Assembly: GCA_964581895.1 (NCBI GenBank)
Contig: CAZOPR010000015.1
Coordinates: 1 to 33,412, forward strand
DNA: 33,412 nt
Reading direction: 5' to 3'
Source of the DNA: Exilispira sp964581895
GTDB taxonomy: Bacteria > Spirochaetota > JAAYUW01
Below the pieces are notes generated by a model that was not told the DNA's origin, made no database searches, and was given only the letters and a program-made list of their open reading frames with translations. Both the position numbers and the translations under genes were made by a program. Below are positions 15,875-25,665 of the stretch, piece by piece (the first letter of the stretch is position 1; every line of letters begins with the position of its first letter).

Positions 15875-16573
15875 TTATCTCCCAAATCTTGGTGTGGGAA
15901 TAAACGACCCGATAAGACTCCCCACCGCCCCTAAAGAGCCGCCAAAAAGCTGATTATTTGCCTGTTGCGCCGCTATTTGTGCTTGCAGATTTGCCTGGTC
16001 AGCCGATAATTGGGTTTGACCCTGCGCAATTCCGCCTTGCAATCTTTGATTGCCTAATTGTTGTCCTGCCGCGCCTGCCTGTCCAAATAACAATCTAAAC
16101 GGATCAAGCCCTGCACCAGCTCTTCCCAAAAGCTCACTCAAAAGGTCATTCCTGCTTTGCTGGGTGATTTTATAAAGTTCCGAGCCTTTGTTCCGGGCTT
16201 GTGCCTCTGCGAAAGCTGCCAGTGCATTTTGTGCCATTGTGTTCCTTCGCAGTGAAGGGGTTAAACCTCCAAAGTAATTGTCAAGCTGGCGTTTGGCATC
16301 AAATTGAAAAGGTTCGTAATACGAAGAAAAAACTTCGTCTGCTCTTTTGGCTGCTAAATCATTGTAATTATTTAGATCAGAATAAACTCCGGTAAGGGCT
16401 TGACTTAGATCAGGATTGACAGTAAGTGAGCTTGTTGTTTTTTTTGTTTCCGGGTTCCATACTGAATTGACCGATCCCAAAGGACCAAACTGGTAATCAT
16501 ACTCTCGTGGAGTGTTCTTCCGAATTGGCTTCCTTGCCGCAGATGGATCCATTTGAGGCGCCTTTGATCCCAT
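15875..16573 (-). CDS. putative small internal / DNA-transfer protein
   Basis: 232 residues. The first half is charged and mixed (REYDYQFGPLGSVNSVWNP). The second is Ala/Gln-rich helix (NTMAQNALAAFAEAQARNKG; QGQTQLSADQANLQAQIAAQ) ending in a Gly-rich hydrophobic hairpin (LFGGSLGAVGSLIGSFI) and a basic tip. This layout is common in small ejection proteins that form the first membrane-inserting element (T7 gp14-like role). The assignment is by composition and position. Confidence 0.5.
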   Translation of the reverse strand: MGSKAPQMDPSAARKPIRKNTPREYDYQFGPLGSVNSVWNPETKKTTSSLTVNPDLSQALTGVYSDLNNYNDLAAKRADEVFSSYYEPFQFDAKRQLDNYFGGLTPSLRRNTMAQNALAAFAEAQARNKGSELYKITQQSRNDLLSELLGRAGAGLDPFRLLFGQAGAAGQQLGNQRLQGGIAQGQTQLSADQANLQAQIAAQQANNQLFGGSLGAVGSLIGSFIPTPRFGR

Positions 16574-16938
16574 TTAGCCCCCTCCGTATTTTTCAGGGAA
16601 AAATCCCGTTTTTGTAAAGTTTCTGTACTTGCTGTTCAGAATATCAAGTGGATTATTCGAAATATCAAATGGATTATTCGAAATCAGAATATCAAGTGGA
16701 TTTTTCGAAAAAAGACCAGAATATTCATTGTAGTAGTTTCCTGTGGGAGGTATTTGTTGACTCGCTACTTCATCCGCTATTCCGGACTGCAGTTCTGTTG
16801 GAGTTGTTAAAGGCTTGCCGGTGTAAGGGCATTTACGGATCCCTGCTGCCTTTCCCAGCTTCTCAAATAGTCCCTTCAAACCAAGTCCGCCAAATGACTT
16901 TCCGCGCTGAAAAAAGCCTCTGTCATTGTCGAAAATAC

Positions 16939-16942
<4 letters not shown>
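16574..16942 (-). CDS. hypothetical structural-module protein with NNPLDI repeats
   Basis: 122 residues beginning MSIFDNDRGFFQRGKSFGG. A CPYTGKP segment near 38-44 and three to four copies of an NPLDI/NPFDI unit (about 80-105) are the only marked features. It is aromatic- and Asn-rich without predicted membrane segments. It overlaps the upstream gene by four bases (ATGA) and abuts the next (TAA/TAG then ATG). Function unknown; probably virion-associated by position. Confidence 0.55.
16641..16710 (-). repeat. ~21-bp tandem repeat (NPLDI units)
   Basis: Three units of the type ATATCAAGTGGATTATTCGA with one short insertion, in frame in the 122-residue gene. Confidence 0.85.
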
Positions 16943-17756
<814 letters not shown>

Positions 17757-17757
<1 letters not shown>

Positions 17758-18437
17758 TATAGGTGCTGGTATGGGGTGGGAGTGGAATTGGGAGAACTAA
17801 TATTAATGCCCTGACATATATATCTCCTCCATGATTCTTCAACATTCAGGCTCGTTGGAATACCGTTAACTTCGTGGAGATAATATGTTAAACGATCAAT
17901 TAGATATACAACCCCTGCATTGCTGCACTGAACATTGTCATCTGCAGTTAAATCACCGCTATCAATCGCCGCTTGTAACTGAATAGTATATACTGCATCA
18001 GGCGCGTTGATAAATCCTAACCGGTAGCTTCCTGCCGTTGTAGTTGGAAACAAAAACCATCTGGACGGACGCCCTTTCTCGATTTCATCCAAATCAACAT
18101 AAATACGTTCTACTTCATCGTAGGGCATTCGAAAAAGGGTCAAATCTTCGTTTGCTCCAGTATCAATCAATTGCATGTAATCAGAAGTGATTTGCTCCGG
18201 CGCAATTCCAGTCGGCAATAAATAACTGTTAGAAGTGGAATTAGTAGTAATAGTGGCTTTTTTGATGAAATCAAAACCTTCCGCCATTGAAAGCTTTTTA
18301 TACACCACCATAAACTCGTTCCTGAGCTCCAAATGGTCGCCTTCTGTACCCGAGTCAAAGTCAGCTGCGGTGAGGGCGGGTAATCTAATCCGCCCTCGCG
18401 CCGAATTTATTATCGAGAGTACCGTTTCCTGAACCAT
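17757..18437 (-). CDS. head-tail adaptor (tail tubular protein A / gp4-like)
   Basis: 226 residues. It opens with helices (VQETVLSIINSARGRIRLPAL), has the 'RNEFMVVYKKLSMAEGFDFIKKATITT' segment and a central strand region with YLLPTGIAP and RWFLFPTTTAGSYRLGF. It ends with a helix containing DRLTYYLHEVNGIPTS. This is the usual plan of podoviral adaptors that bind beneath the portal (T7 gp11, P22 gp4). Its place between capsid-side and tail genes agrees. The stop shares its last base with the start of the next gene. Confidence 0.65.
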
Positions 18438-18889
18438 TAGTTCAGAGCCAGATAGAGTTGTAGTTGTCCACCAGCTGAAACAGAATCTGTCCCTGCTGTT
18501 TGCACTAACAGATTAACGTTTTCTCCTACACCACTTGGCGTAAGTTCTAGCGCTACTCCGCGATCATAACCCTTTTGAGTTGGATCTGACCGATCGAAAG
18601 CAAAAAAGAGCTTTGTTCCGACTGCCAAGTTGTCTACCAGTCTCGCCGCTGTAAGTGTTCCAAGAACTGTTGTACCCTTCCGTAACTGTACTATCGGCTG
18701 GATTGTGTCAACCGCGAATGCTGTAGTTACAATTACAAAGCAGTCTTTTAGTATTATCTTTTCCGGGTTTTGACCAGTAGAACCAAAATTGCCTTCTGCC
18801 GCACTTTTGGTCGGGGTGTAAATAACAGTACTGTTCAGGGTCTGCACTGAAACTGTTCCCGGAACAGCGATGTATCTAGGATGTGCCAT
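18437..18889 (-). CDS. beta-rich capsid decoration-like protein
   Basis: 150 residues, almost all strands and turns (VSVQTLNSTVIYTPTKSA; PIVQLRKGTTVLGTLTAARL; VNLLVQTAGTDSVSAGGQLQ). No catalytic motif or membrane segment. One-base overlaps with both neighbours tie it to the capsid group. Small beta-sandwich proteins at this position usually decorate the capsid or plug the head; this is inference. Confidence 0.5.
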   Translation of the reverse strand: MAHPRYIAVPGTVSVQTLNSTVIYTPTKSAAEGNFGSTGQNPEKIILKDCFVIVTTAFAVDTIQPIVQLRKGTTVLGTLTAARLVDNLAVGTKLFFAFDRSDPTQKGYDRGVALELTPSGVGENVNLLVQTAGTDSVSAGGQLQLYLALN

Positions 18890-19644
18890 TATTTCTCCTT
18901 TATTTGGGTTGATTCGTTGGGTGATTCAATGGGTGATTCGATGAGTGATTCTGCTTTTATTTCAGGTTTAGCCTTTTTTGGAAAAGGTCTGCCTTTCAGC
19001 CAGTCGCTCCATTGTTGCTCATACCGCTTTCTTTCCTCCTCCTTGAATGCCTGTAAAGCCAAAAACTTGTAGTCAATTGGCTGAAAGTTCTTTTCAAGTA
19101 TCTGGTAAACCGCCTCAATTTCGTCGCTTGTGATTACGATTCCCTCGTAATGATCCCAGAGGGTTACCGTTCGATTTACCGGTACAATCTCATCTATTTG
19201 CCTGGGTGTTTTGTGCTCAGCAATCGCACGAATTAAATTGAGTGTATATTGACTCTTTCCAAAGCAGTTGTTAAGCCATTTGGTATAGTGCAACATCGGG
19301 GATCTCCCTTGTTTTGCCGCCAAATTACGCTCTTTCAAATTTACCCGGTCATAATCCGTGACATAGCCGAAAACGTTGTTTGCCAAATCTTCGATAAGCG
19401 CTTCAGAAACAGTATCCCTTTGAGGATTTAACCAGCCCTGAGCTGTCCAGTATGGTCTGTGTACCTGCAGTTGCGGGTGATACAAATCCGGTGCTACTGC
19501 CACCATTCTGGCGAATACACCATGTGACGTTACCGCAAAATTACCGTCTACATCAGAGAACAGCAAAAGATCATCGTGGTTGTTTAAAGCGTTTTGAGGA
19601 GGATCAAATCGCTTAACTGAAGATCTGGTTTGAAATTTTTTCAT
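18889..19644 (-). CDS. hypothetical protein downstream of capsid
   Basis: 251 residues beginning MKKFQTRSSVKRFDPP. There is a mixed alpha/beta middle (VTLWDHYEGIVITSDEIEAVYQILEK) and a basic stretch WLKGRPFPKKAKPE. The C-terminal tail IESPIESPNES comes from a 15-base DNA repeat (18909-18952). It lies six bases from the capsid gene. No family recognised; a capsid-assembly or completion role is possible. Confidence 0.55.
   Translation of the reverse strand: MKKFQTRSSVKRFDPPQNALNNHDDLLLFSDVDGNFAVTSHGVFARMVAVAPDLYHPQLQVHRPYWTAQGWLNPQRDTVSEALIEDLANNVFGYVTDYDRVNLKERNLAAKQGRSPMLHYTKWLNNCFGKSQYTLNLIRAIAEHKTPRQIDEIVPVNRTVTLWDHYEGIVITSDEIEAVYQILEKNFQPIDYKFLALQAFKEEERKRYEQQWSDWLKGRPFPKKAKPEIKAESLIESPIESPNESTQIKEK
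18909..18952 (-). repeat. 15-bp tandem repeat coding IESPNES
   Basis: Three imperfect units built on GGGTGATTCRATG, in frame at the C-terminus of the gene at 18889-19644. Confidence 0.75.
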
Positions 19645-19649
19645 TCTTT

Positions 19650-20567
19650 TTAGTATGTTGGGTTCGCATTGTACGCTAGCTTAACTCCGTGCTGGTCGTC
19701 AAGCTTGGCGACTCCTGCACAAAAATAAACCGCTTGCACTTCTGCCATCTTTCGTTCGTCTCTAAAACGCGTTACTGCTGGCTTAATCGCAAACGCCGTC
19801 ATGATCCCCTTTGTGGTAAAGGCAGCCGTCAAAGCCACTCCACCTGCCTCAGGTATGCGATTAGAACGGCATACGCGAATACCGGAAGGGGTTTCAAGGA
19901 TTCTTCCAGTATTGCCGCTTTTCGGCACCCCGGTCAGCTGATACTCATTACGGGTTGACTGGAGATACGCATATTGAGCGCTGTTGCTTAACATGTACAC
20001 TGGTTCTTGCGCAGAATCAATCCCTTGATCAAAAAAGTGCTTCTCTATCCGGGCACACTCGTTAAAATCTAAAGTGTCAGCTGCTCCGCCCCCTATCGTT
20101 TGTGTAAAAGTGTTAAGCACGGGAATTACAGAATCGTCATAAGACTGTGCTATTGCCTGCAACTGGGATTTGAGATTCTGTAATTTAAAATCGTTTATGT
20201 TGACAAATGGATCTTGCCAGTCTGAAAATGCAACCGCGATTACTTTCGAAATCGTGATTGTAAGGGATACTGTTTCGAAAGCATCATTTTGAAGATTCAA
20301 TTCGTCTGAATCATTCCAGTTTTGGGGGTTGTAGTTTGGTATTTTGGCTACCTTGATCGTTTCACCTCTTGTATAGGGGCGATTGATCTGGCTGCTAAAA
20401 TCCATGATTTTGGGACGCATAGGGTCGGTTACTGCTGGTGCGTCCTTGCCAAAGAATTGCGGGGCAAACACAGTATTGTCGTACAACTCCTGAATCACGT
20501 AGTCGCTTACGACTGGATTCACCTGCTGATTTACAATCTGTGTCCTCCCTATCACACCTGTGCTCAT
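19650..20567 (-). CDS. major capsid protein (HK97-fold)
   Basis: 305 residues. Expected elements are present: an N-terminal helix (VVSDYVIQELYDNTVFAPQF), an E-loop-like basic segment (RPYTRGETIKVAKIP), the long spine helix (LQNLKSQLQAIAQSYDDSVIP), a P-domain sheet and an A-domain ending GVKLAYNANPTY. 'KPAVTRFRDERKMAEVQAVYFCAGVAKLDDQHGV' split by strands is the common close of podovirus coat proteins. It follows directly on the scaffold gene; GGAGACAAT precedes the ATG. Assembles the icosahedral head. Confidence 0.8.
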   Translation of the reverse strand: MSTGVIGRTQIVNQQVNPVVSDYVIQELYDNTVFAPQFFGKDAPAVTDPMRPKIMDFSSQINRPYTRGETIKVAKIPNYNPQNWNDSDELNLQNDAFETVSLTITISKVIAVAFSDWQDPFVNINDFKLQNLKSQLQAIAQSYDDSVIPVLNTFTQTIGGGAADTLDFNECARIEKHFFDQGIDSAQEPVYMLSNSAQYAYLQSTRNEYQLTGVPKSGNTGRILETPSGIRVCRSNRIPEAGGVALTAAFTTKGIMTAFAIKPAVTRFRDERKMAEVQAVYFCAGVAKLDDQHGVKLAYNANPTY

Positions 20568-20582
20568 ATTGTCTCCTTAAAG

Positions 20583-21272
20583 TTAAATTGGGTAAAGATT
20601 CGATGGTTGTCCGCTAAGTTCTGCTAAAGCCGCATCCGCTAGCTCTTTGTTGTATTGCGCGGGGTTCTGGTATGCTATTTTGCGAAAATCTTCGCGCGAA
20701 GGGTATTTGTACGGGACACTCGGTCTTGATACGCCTAAATTATGTCCTGTACTAAAATTTGTCGGTTGGTTTGGTTGTTGTGATGCCAGCAGTCGATCAG
20801 CGTGTTGCAATGCGTCTAACATTCTTCCCTGATTGTACAATTGACCAACTTTTTGCACCTCTGGCGCAATCGCCGGATTCTTTTGTAATTGTGAAAGGTG
20901 ATACGCATAATGAAGTTCCGCTTCTGGAAGTCCTCCAAATCCTTTTGACATTGCGAACTGTTGCGCGGCGTACTTTTCGAGCCTTTCTTCAAACTTTTGA
21001 TTGAATACTTGCTCTGCCTGATTCCGGCTCTCGTTCCTTACTATCCCTAAACTTTGCTCCAATTGTATTTGCTCAGGGGAAAGTTGAGGCGCTCCAAATA
21101 CCTGCGCCGCTTGCTGTTTCCAGTTGTTAAGCTCTTGCAATTGCGATTGCACTTGCTCAAACTGCTCAATGGGAACAAATTTGCTTACATCAATAGGTGG
21201 GGTGTTTACTGGCTGATTTCCCGGACTGGCGTCGTTGTACTGGTCCTCGTCGCCAAAATAACCGTTGCTCAT
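20583..21272 (-). CDS. capsid scaffolding protein
   Basis: 229 residues, acidic-Gln-rich and helical. It begins MSNGYFGDEDQYNDASPGNQ and has a coiled coil (FEQVQSQLQELNNWKQQAAQ), a second helix (NQAEQVFNQKFEERLEKYAA) and a C-terminal region with a REDFRKIAYQNPAQYNKEL helix that would bind the coat protein. This composition and a position between portal and capsid genes are diagnostic for podovirus scaffolds. The start overlaps the preceding stop (ATGA) and has no own Shine-Dalgarno site, so it depends on coupling. Confidence 0.75.
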   Translation of the reverse strand: MSNGYFGDEDQYNDASPGNQPVNTPPIDVSKFVPIEQFEQVQSQLQELNNWKQQAAQVFGAPQLSPEQIQLEQSLGIVRNESRNQAEQVFNQKFEERLEKYAAQQFAMSKGFGGLPEAELHYAYHLSQLQKNPAIAPEVQKVGQLYNQGRMLDALQHADRLLASQQPNQPTNFSTGHNLGVSRPSVPYKYPSREDFRKIAYQNPAQYNKELADAALAELSGQPSNLYPI

Positions 21273-21463
21273 AATTTGTTGATTGCTTTTAAGGAGGATG
21301 AGTCAGGATCCGCGTTGCAGTTCGACGCTTCAAGAAGTTTTTGAAGTTCATCTATCCGAGCTAAATACTCAAGCCTTAACGATTCCTTGTCCGTTTTGGC
21401 AAGAGCGAATCTTAACTTCTCAATCGCGTGCATAGCATACGTTTCAAAACAAAACTCGATCAT
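21269..21463 (-). CDS. small hypothetical protein between portal and scaffold (64 aa)
   Basis: Begins MIEFCFETYAMHAIEKL; one helical hairpin with a charged coiled-coil-like middle (DKESLRLEYLARIDELQKLL). Its TGA overlaps the scaffold ATG, so it appears to be needed for scaffold translation. A weak GAGG lies about 14 bases before the ATG at 21463; a start at the second Met is possible. Function unknown. Confidence 0.6.
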   Translation of the reverse strand: MIEFCFETYAMHAIEKLRFALAKTDKESLRLEYLARIDELQKLLEASNCNADPDSSSLKAINKL

Positions 21464-21496
21464 ACTAGATTATATTACCTCATACTCTCCCCTCTC

Positions 21497-23584
21497 CTAA
21501 AGCGGTATCATCTGTGCCTCACTGATGTTCTTCAGATTCTGTCTGTCCGCCCGGCTTTCTTCCTCTAAAGCTTCTGCTTCTGTCTTGCGGATCTTTGCCG
21601 CCTGCTCTGCCAGCTGTAACTGCCCCGCTTGCTCCTCCACTGGATTCGATTTGTTCCAAGATTCTTTCATTATCTTTATAAATTCGGCTTTTCTTGGCGA
21701 CTGCGTAAGTTCAAGGTATTCCTCTGTCAAAAATACCATCGCCCTCATCTTTGCTTCTTCGTCTGGCATACTGGGAATCATGTCAAACAACCGCGTGACC
21801 TTCTCTATTGCATCCGCCCGGTTGAAGTCCAGATTGTTCACCAGTATTTTTACGTGTGGTTTTAATGGCAAAAAATTGTTCAGATAGTAGATTTTTTGAT
21901 TCGTGCGGGCGTCTATCGACATTGTTAGCATTGCTTCCTGACCGTCTGGTGACTTCCCGACCACTACACTGTGATATAGCGGTTCCCTTGTCTCCCGGTT
22001 GTATCTTCTAATAAGCTCAATATCATAATCTTCCCCTAAAATCCGAGAAATTGTCTCTGGAGTGAGACCTAAAGCGACTGCTTCTGGTCGCAGAAGCGAT
22101 TGCATATCGTCAAGCGCATACTCAATCGCTGGTTTGAGCCAGTTTTCGGCTATCGCGTTTAGCGTTACCCGCTGAATCTTCCCTTGCTGCTCTGTTATAC
22201 GGTTTGTTTCGGTCGCTGTGTTAATCTTACCATAATTGAAAGCACTGTCTACATTGTGCTGCTGTAATTCCGCTCCTGCCTTCGCCTGCGACCTGCTTAA
22301 AAGCTGTATATCCCTTACTGCCCGGTTTTCTTCTGGCGTGAATATCCCACTCGCCCCTCCACCGTACTTTTCTGCCGAATAAAATAACTGACTGCCCGGT
22401 AAATTGTACTTTTCCTTGAATTCAGATAAACCAATGCCTAGCGATGTGACCGAATCAAGCAGCTCGACTGGCACAAATTCCGTCGGGAAAACTGCCTTAC
22501 CGAGTTTGTATGCCTCTGCCGCACGCAGAAATTCTGACCAACAGGCACTATTGTATGACCGGGCAAATGCACTTGAACCTAAACCCCCATTAGGATTGCT
22601 CGTCATTGGATCCTGACAAATCAAAATATCCTTGAATGATCCCCTTGCGTTGTGTTGTATTAACAGGGGAATGGGGGCACTATTAGTCGACTTCGCATAA
22701 ATGCACAAAATATCCTCGTACCCAATATCATCGATAATGATACTGTCGACATATGCATATCTTAATTCAACTCCCTCTTTCGATTTGGGTAAATTTTGCT
22801 TGTTATCAAAATTCAAGTGATTCCTCGAAGAAATCATTCCGTGCGCTAATTCATCCAGCCCTTCTTTTCCCCGATAAATCACTAAATCTTCATGCAGGTA
22901 AGGTGCTTCCGGAATAAAGCGTGGATCATTATTAACCTTGTCAAAAGTAGTCTGATATCGATAAAAGAGGTCTACTTCATTCAGATCTTCTGTGTTTTGC
23001 GCAAGCAGATCGGGGTAGAGATTGAACATATTTACACTCTCAAATTTCATCCCCTGATAAGACTGTCTGTCCAGTTTCCTTGAATATACCAGCTTACTCA
23101 CCCCATCAGTGTCAAGCAGCTTCCGTGAGTAAGTTGAACTTGACTGCATGCAAAACTGATACTGTATCGCTGATATCCCAAATAGTCTCAACTGGGTTAT
23201 TGACTTTAATATTGCCTTTTCAAACCCACATTCGCGGCTCGCAAGCTTTTTCTCGATCAGCGCCTTTACTGCATAGCAAATTTCCAGATCAGTTACATAC
23301 TCCCCGTCTGGTTGTAATTCCAGCCAGTCCCCGGTTAAAAACAGTTGCACCAAATCAGCTACTGCCTGATTCGTAATTGTGGGAAGCGTTGGATCGCCTA
23401 AATTTGTATACGGTTTTACAAACCCGCCTATCTTCGAATTGAGACTTGTTCCGTCAATATAAAAACGTAAATAGTCGCTCCACTTTTGCTCAAGCGGCAT
23501 TCGAAGCGTAATGTTCTCCTCAAAACGTGAATCAAGTTTGCTTAAAGCGCGCTTTATCCCCTCCAAATTTATGGACTTAATCAT
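21497..23584 (-). CDS. portal protein (head-tail connector)
   Basis: 695 residues, longer than T7 gp8 (536) and close to P22 gp1 (725). It has an N-terminal helix (KRALSKLDSRFEENITLRMPLEQKW), the TLPTITNQAVADLVQLFLTGDWLEL segment and clip/stem helices around SRSQAKAGAELQQHNVDSA. The Gln/Glu/Ala-rich C-terminal helix (QLQLAEQAAKIRKTEAEALE) is a barrel-type end. The dodecameric ring is the DNA entry channel and contacts terminase and adaptor. It overlaps terL by four bases. Confidence 0.8.
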   Translation of the reverse strand: MIKSINLEGIKRALSKLDSRFEENITLRMPLEQKWSDYLRFYIDGTSLNSKIGGFVKPYTNLGDPTLPTITNQAVADLVQLFLTGDWLELQPDGEYVTDLEICYAVKALIEKKLASRECGFEKAILKSITQLRLFGISAIQYQFCMQSSSTYSRKLLDTDGVSKLVYSRKLDRQSYQGMKFESVNMFNLYPDLLAQNTEDLNEVDLFYRYQTTFDKVNNDPRFIPEAPYLHEDLVIYRGKEGLDELAHGMISSRNHLNFDNKQNLPKSKEGVELRYAYVDSIIIDDIGYEDILCIYAKSTNSAPIPLLIQHNARGSFKDILICQDPMTSNPNGGLGSSAFARSYNSACWSEFLRAAEAYKLGKAVFPTEFVPVELLDSVTSLGIGLSEFKEKYNLPGSQLFYSAEKYGGGASGIFTPEENRAVRDIQLLSRSQAKAGAELQQHNVDSAFNYGKINTATETNRITEQQGKIQRVTLNAIAENWLKPAIEYALDDMQSLLRPEAVALGLTPETISRILGEDYDIELIRRYNRETREPLYHSVVVGKSPDGQEAMLTMSIDARTNQKIYYLNNFLPLKPHVKILVNNLDFNRADAIEKVTRLFDMIPSMPDEEAKMRAMVFLTEEYLELTQSPRKAEFIKIMKESWNKSNPVEEQAGQLQLAEQAAKIRKTEAEALEEESRADRQNLKNISEAQMIPL

Positions 23585-25002
23585 CGCAAAACTCCATAGT
23601 TCATTATAGGTTTAACTTCCGACTTACCCTTATCAGGCTTGGTGTCAAGAATGAAATAACTTAATGCGTCACACACATCAACTATTGGGTGATTCTGTTC
23701 AAGCGAGCTCGTGGGGCTGTTGTCGCGCCCCAGTTCGTATCGCCATTCATGCCCCCAAACCCCCCGAAATAACATCGGACATCCACATGTCGTTGCGTCA
23801 AATCGATATATCTTCTCTTCTTTCCCCCGAATAATTATTATTTCAGGCTTATTATCAGCTAAAGTTCCATCGCATACCCGTTTCATCGCCCCTATCCGAC
23901 TAGTTAAACGCGCAGTGTACATCCCCTTGTAACGCTCATCCTTCTTTAGCCCGTCCAGAAGCGATATCTGAGATCCGAGAATATCAGATATCACCTGATC
24001 ATCCTGATAAGCAGCCAGCGCAGGGTCGCCATATACTCGCACCCGTTCAACTTCAATTCCATAATGCTCACACCATGTCTTGACCCTGCGTGCTATTTCG
24101 CCGATATCTTCCCCCGGTACTTCACTGTACACTTCTTTTACGCAAATGTCTCTTCTGGTGCGGTCATTGCGGTATCCAATAACCGCCGCGCTCGTCTTGG
24201 AATACATCCCTCCATCAAAAGAGCACCACCAGAACCCCTTATCACTGATCTGCCTCTGAATCCATTCATGATTGTATTCATACTCTTCGTCATAATCGCC
24301 GCGCCAACTATCTTTTGAAACACGTGTAATGACGCTAAATGCCCTCCCTTCGACAAATTGCCCCAAATATTCCTGCCTCCAAACCTCTTCATCTACTACC
24401 GATCTCTTAACCGCTTCTATCTCGCGCGGCTCCCAGTGGGGCGAGTCGTAAACTGAAAAACAATAACTCTCCCAGTCGTCCAGCTGCTTAGAGAGTAAAT
24501 ATAGATCCTCAAACCCCCGCTTGCCCTTCGGAGTGCCAACTAGCCGCACTTGTGCCCGTTTGCACATCGCTTGCACCGTCTTTGGCCATAAATGCGGATC
24601 TCTAAAAACAATCCCCGCTTCGTTAACTACAACATAATCATACTCGAAGCCTTCCATCAGTTCAGGACGCTCAGCTGAACGCATGTGTAAATATGAACCG
24701 TTTGGAAATTCAAGCTTATGATGTTGGCGATCATGCCTGCACCAAGCCCAAATCGGATTGATTATGTTTCGAAAATATAAATTTACATATTCCAATAAAT
24801 TATTTTGGGTAGTATCAATCCACAATCCGGATTTTTTCCCCCCTGATAAAAGCTTCGATAAAAGCCAAAGAGCGGTATTGTACGTCTTGCCCGTACGTCT
24901 TCCTGCAGCAATACATACATACTTTGCATCAGACCACAAAGCCGGTCTGATGAATTTGTCAACCGCAAAAACAACTTTTTCTTTTTGCCCTTCCGCTCCC
25001 AT
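23581..25002 (-). CDS. terminase large subunit (ATPase-nuclease)
   Basis: 473 residues. Walker A is GRRTGKT (34-40), preceded by an adenine-binding-type helix. Walker B reads YDYVVVNEA (121-129), with Asn-Glu in place of the usual Asp-Glu. A coupling motif VGTPKG follows at 155-160. The RNase H-like nuclease shows its acidic residues as D263 (SFDGG), D326 (YGDPA) and D442/D445 (IVDVCDALSY). It cuts and packages DNA into the prohead through the portal. There is no clear Shine-Dalgarno site before the ATG at 25002; a TGTTAAAAT extended -10-like element ends about nine bases upstream, so a leaderless or separately started message is conceivable. Confidence 0.92.
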   Translation of the reverse strand: MGAEGQKEKVVFAVDKFIRPALWSDAKYVCIAAGRRTGKTYNTALWLLSKLLSGGKKSGLWIDTTQNNLLEYVNLYFRNIINPIWAWCRHDRQHHKLEFPNGSYLHMRSAERPELMEGFEYDYVVVNEAGIVFRDPHLWPKTVQAMCKRAQVRLVGTPKGKRGFEDLYLLSKQLDDWESYCFSVYDSPHWEPREIEAVKRSVVDEEVWRQEYLGQFVEGRAFSVITRVSKDSWRGDYDEEYEYNHEWIQRQISDKGFWWCSFDGGMYSKTSAAVIGYRNDRTRRDICVKEVYSEVPGEDIGEIARRVKTWCEHYGIEVERVRVYGDPALAAYQDDQVISDILGSQISLLDGLKKDERYKGMYTARLTSRIGAMKRVCDGTLADNKPEIIIIRGKEEKIYRFDATTCGCPMLFRGVWGHEWRYELGRDNSPTSSLEQNHPIVDVCDALSYFILDTKPDKGKSEVKPIMNYGVLR

Positions 25003-25166
25003 TGTAAAAATTTTAACATTTGGTAAGTTTTTTAAAAAATTCCCCCTCCCCCCAAATTGTTATCTGTAGCTCTTCAAAAGAGCTGAACCTGCTTTCAGAG
25101 CTAAAAGCTACCGGTTTGTACAATGCTTTTTTTCTGGCAAAAAACGTATTATCTGAAATGCCGATT
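25003..25166 (-). other. terS-terL intergenic region: hairpin and G-rich tract
   Basis: The largest gap inside the late operon. On the minus strand it holds the perfect stem AGCTCTT/AAGAGCT with a three-base loop (25068-25084), then the purine tract GGGGGGAGGGGG (25042-25053) followed by an A/T-rich stretch. The stem has no T-run directly behind it, so it is not a standard terminator. A pac/cos site or an RNA processing element is possible. Confidence 0.5.
25068..25084 (-). promoter_or_regulatory. 7-bp perfect hairpin between terS and terL
   Basis: AGCTCTT / AAGAGCT with a three-base loop. No U-tract follows. Possible mRNA stability or terminase recognition element. Confidence 0.45.
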
Positions 25167-25622
25167 TCAAGCAACTCGCTCGATCACTTCAATGGTTATG
25201 CCTCCAGTTCCACTTTCATTTACCAGTTTTAATCGAGTCTCTGCATGATCTCCAGTCATTTTGTTAATTTCCGCAATCGCCGCGATTGCACTTCGGGCAT
25301 CCATTCTGCGGTCTGGAAGCGGAGTTCCGTCGGCGCTCAATCCGGCACAGCGAAATGCAATGTCTTTTAATAAGTTAATACGTGCCTTATAACCAAAACC
25401 CTCACTATCCCGCATGTCCTCCTGTTTACGCGCAAAATAATCTGTCTTGCTTAATCGCGCAAAATAATGCGCTGCTTGCGCCCGAGCACTACTGTACGCT
25501 TTGCCGGGAACTAAAGTTTGATAGGCAGCGGTTGCGTTGCAACCGTTGGATAAGTAAATATCAATAAACCGTTTTCCAAATTCTGTCGGCTCACCCGAAA
25601 TTTTGTCAATGACTTTACACAT
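25167..25622 (-). CDS. terminase small subunit
   Basis: 151 residues from the ATG at 25622; an in-frame TTG at 25658 would add 12 residues but is a poorer start. It shows the terminase_2-type opening FGKRFIDIYLSNGCNATAAYQTL with a helix-turn-helix, followed by ARAQAAHYFARLSKTDYFARKQ. It ends in a helix (RSAIAAIAEINKMTGDHA) and a short strand tail (GGITIEVIERV) that in this family carries the contact with the large subunit. It binds the packaging start site in phage DNA. Directly upstream of terL as usual, with a 164-base structured gap between. Confidence 0.75.
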   Translation of the reverse strand: MCKVIDKISGEPTEFGKRFIDIYLSNGCNATAAYQTLVPGKAYSSARAQAAHYFARLSKTDYFARKQEDMRDSEGFGYKARINLLKDIAFRCAGLSADGTPLPDRRMDARSAIAAIAEINKMTGDHAETRLKLVNESGTGGITIEVIERVA

Positions 25623-25665
25623 ACTAAATTTTAGCCTTTTTTCGAATTCAGGCTTCAAATCAAGC

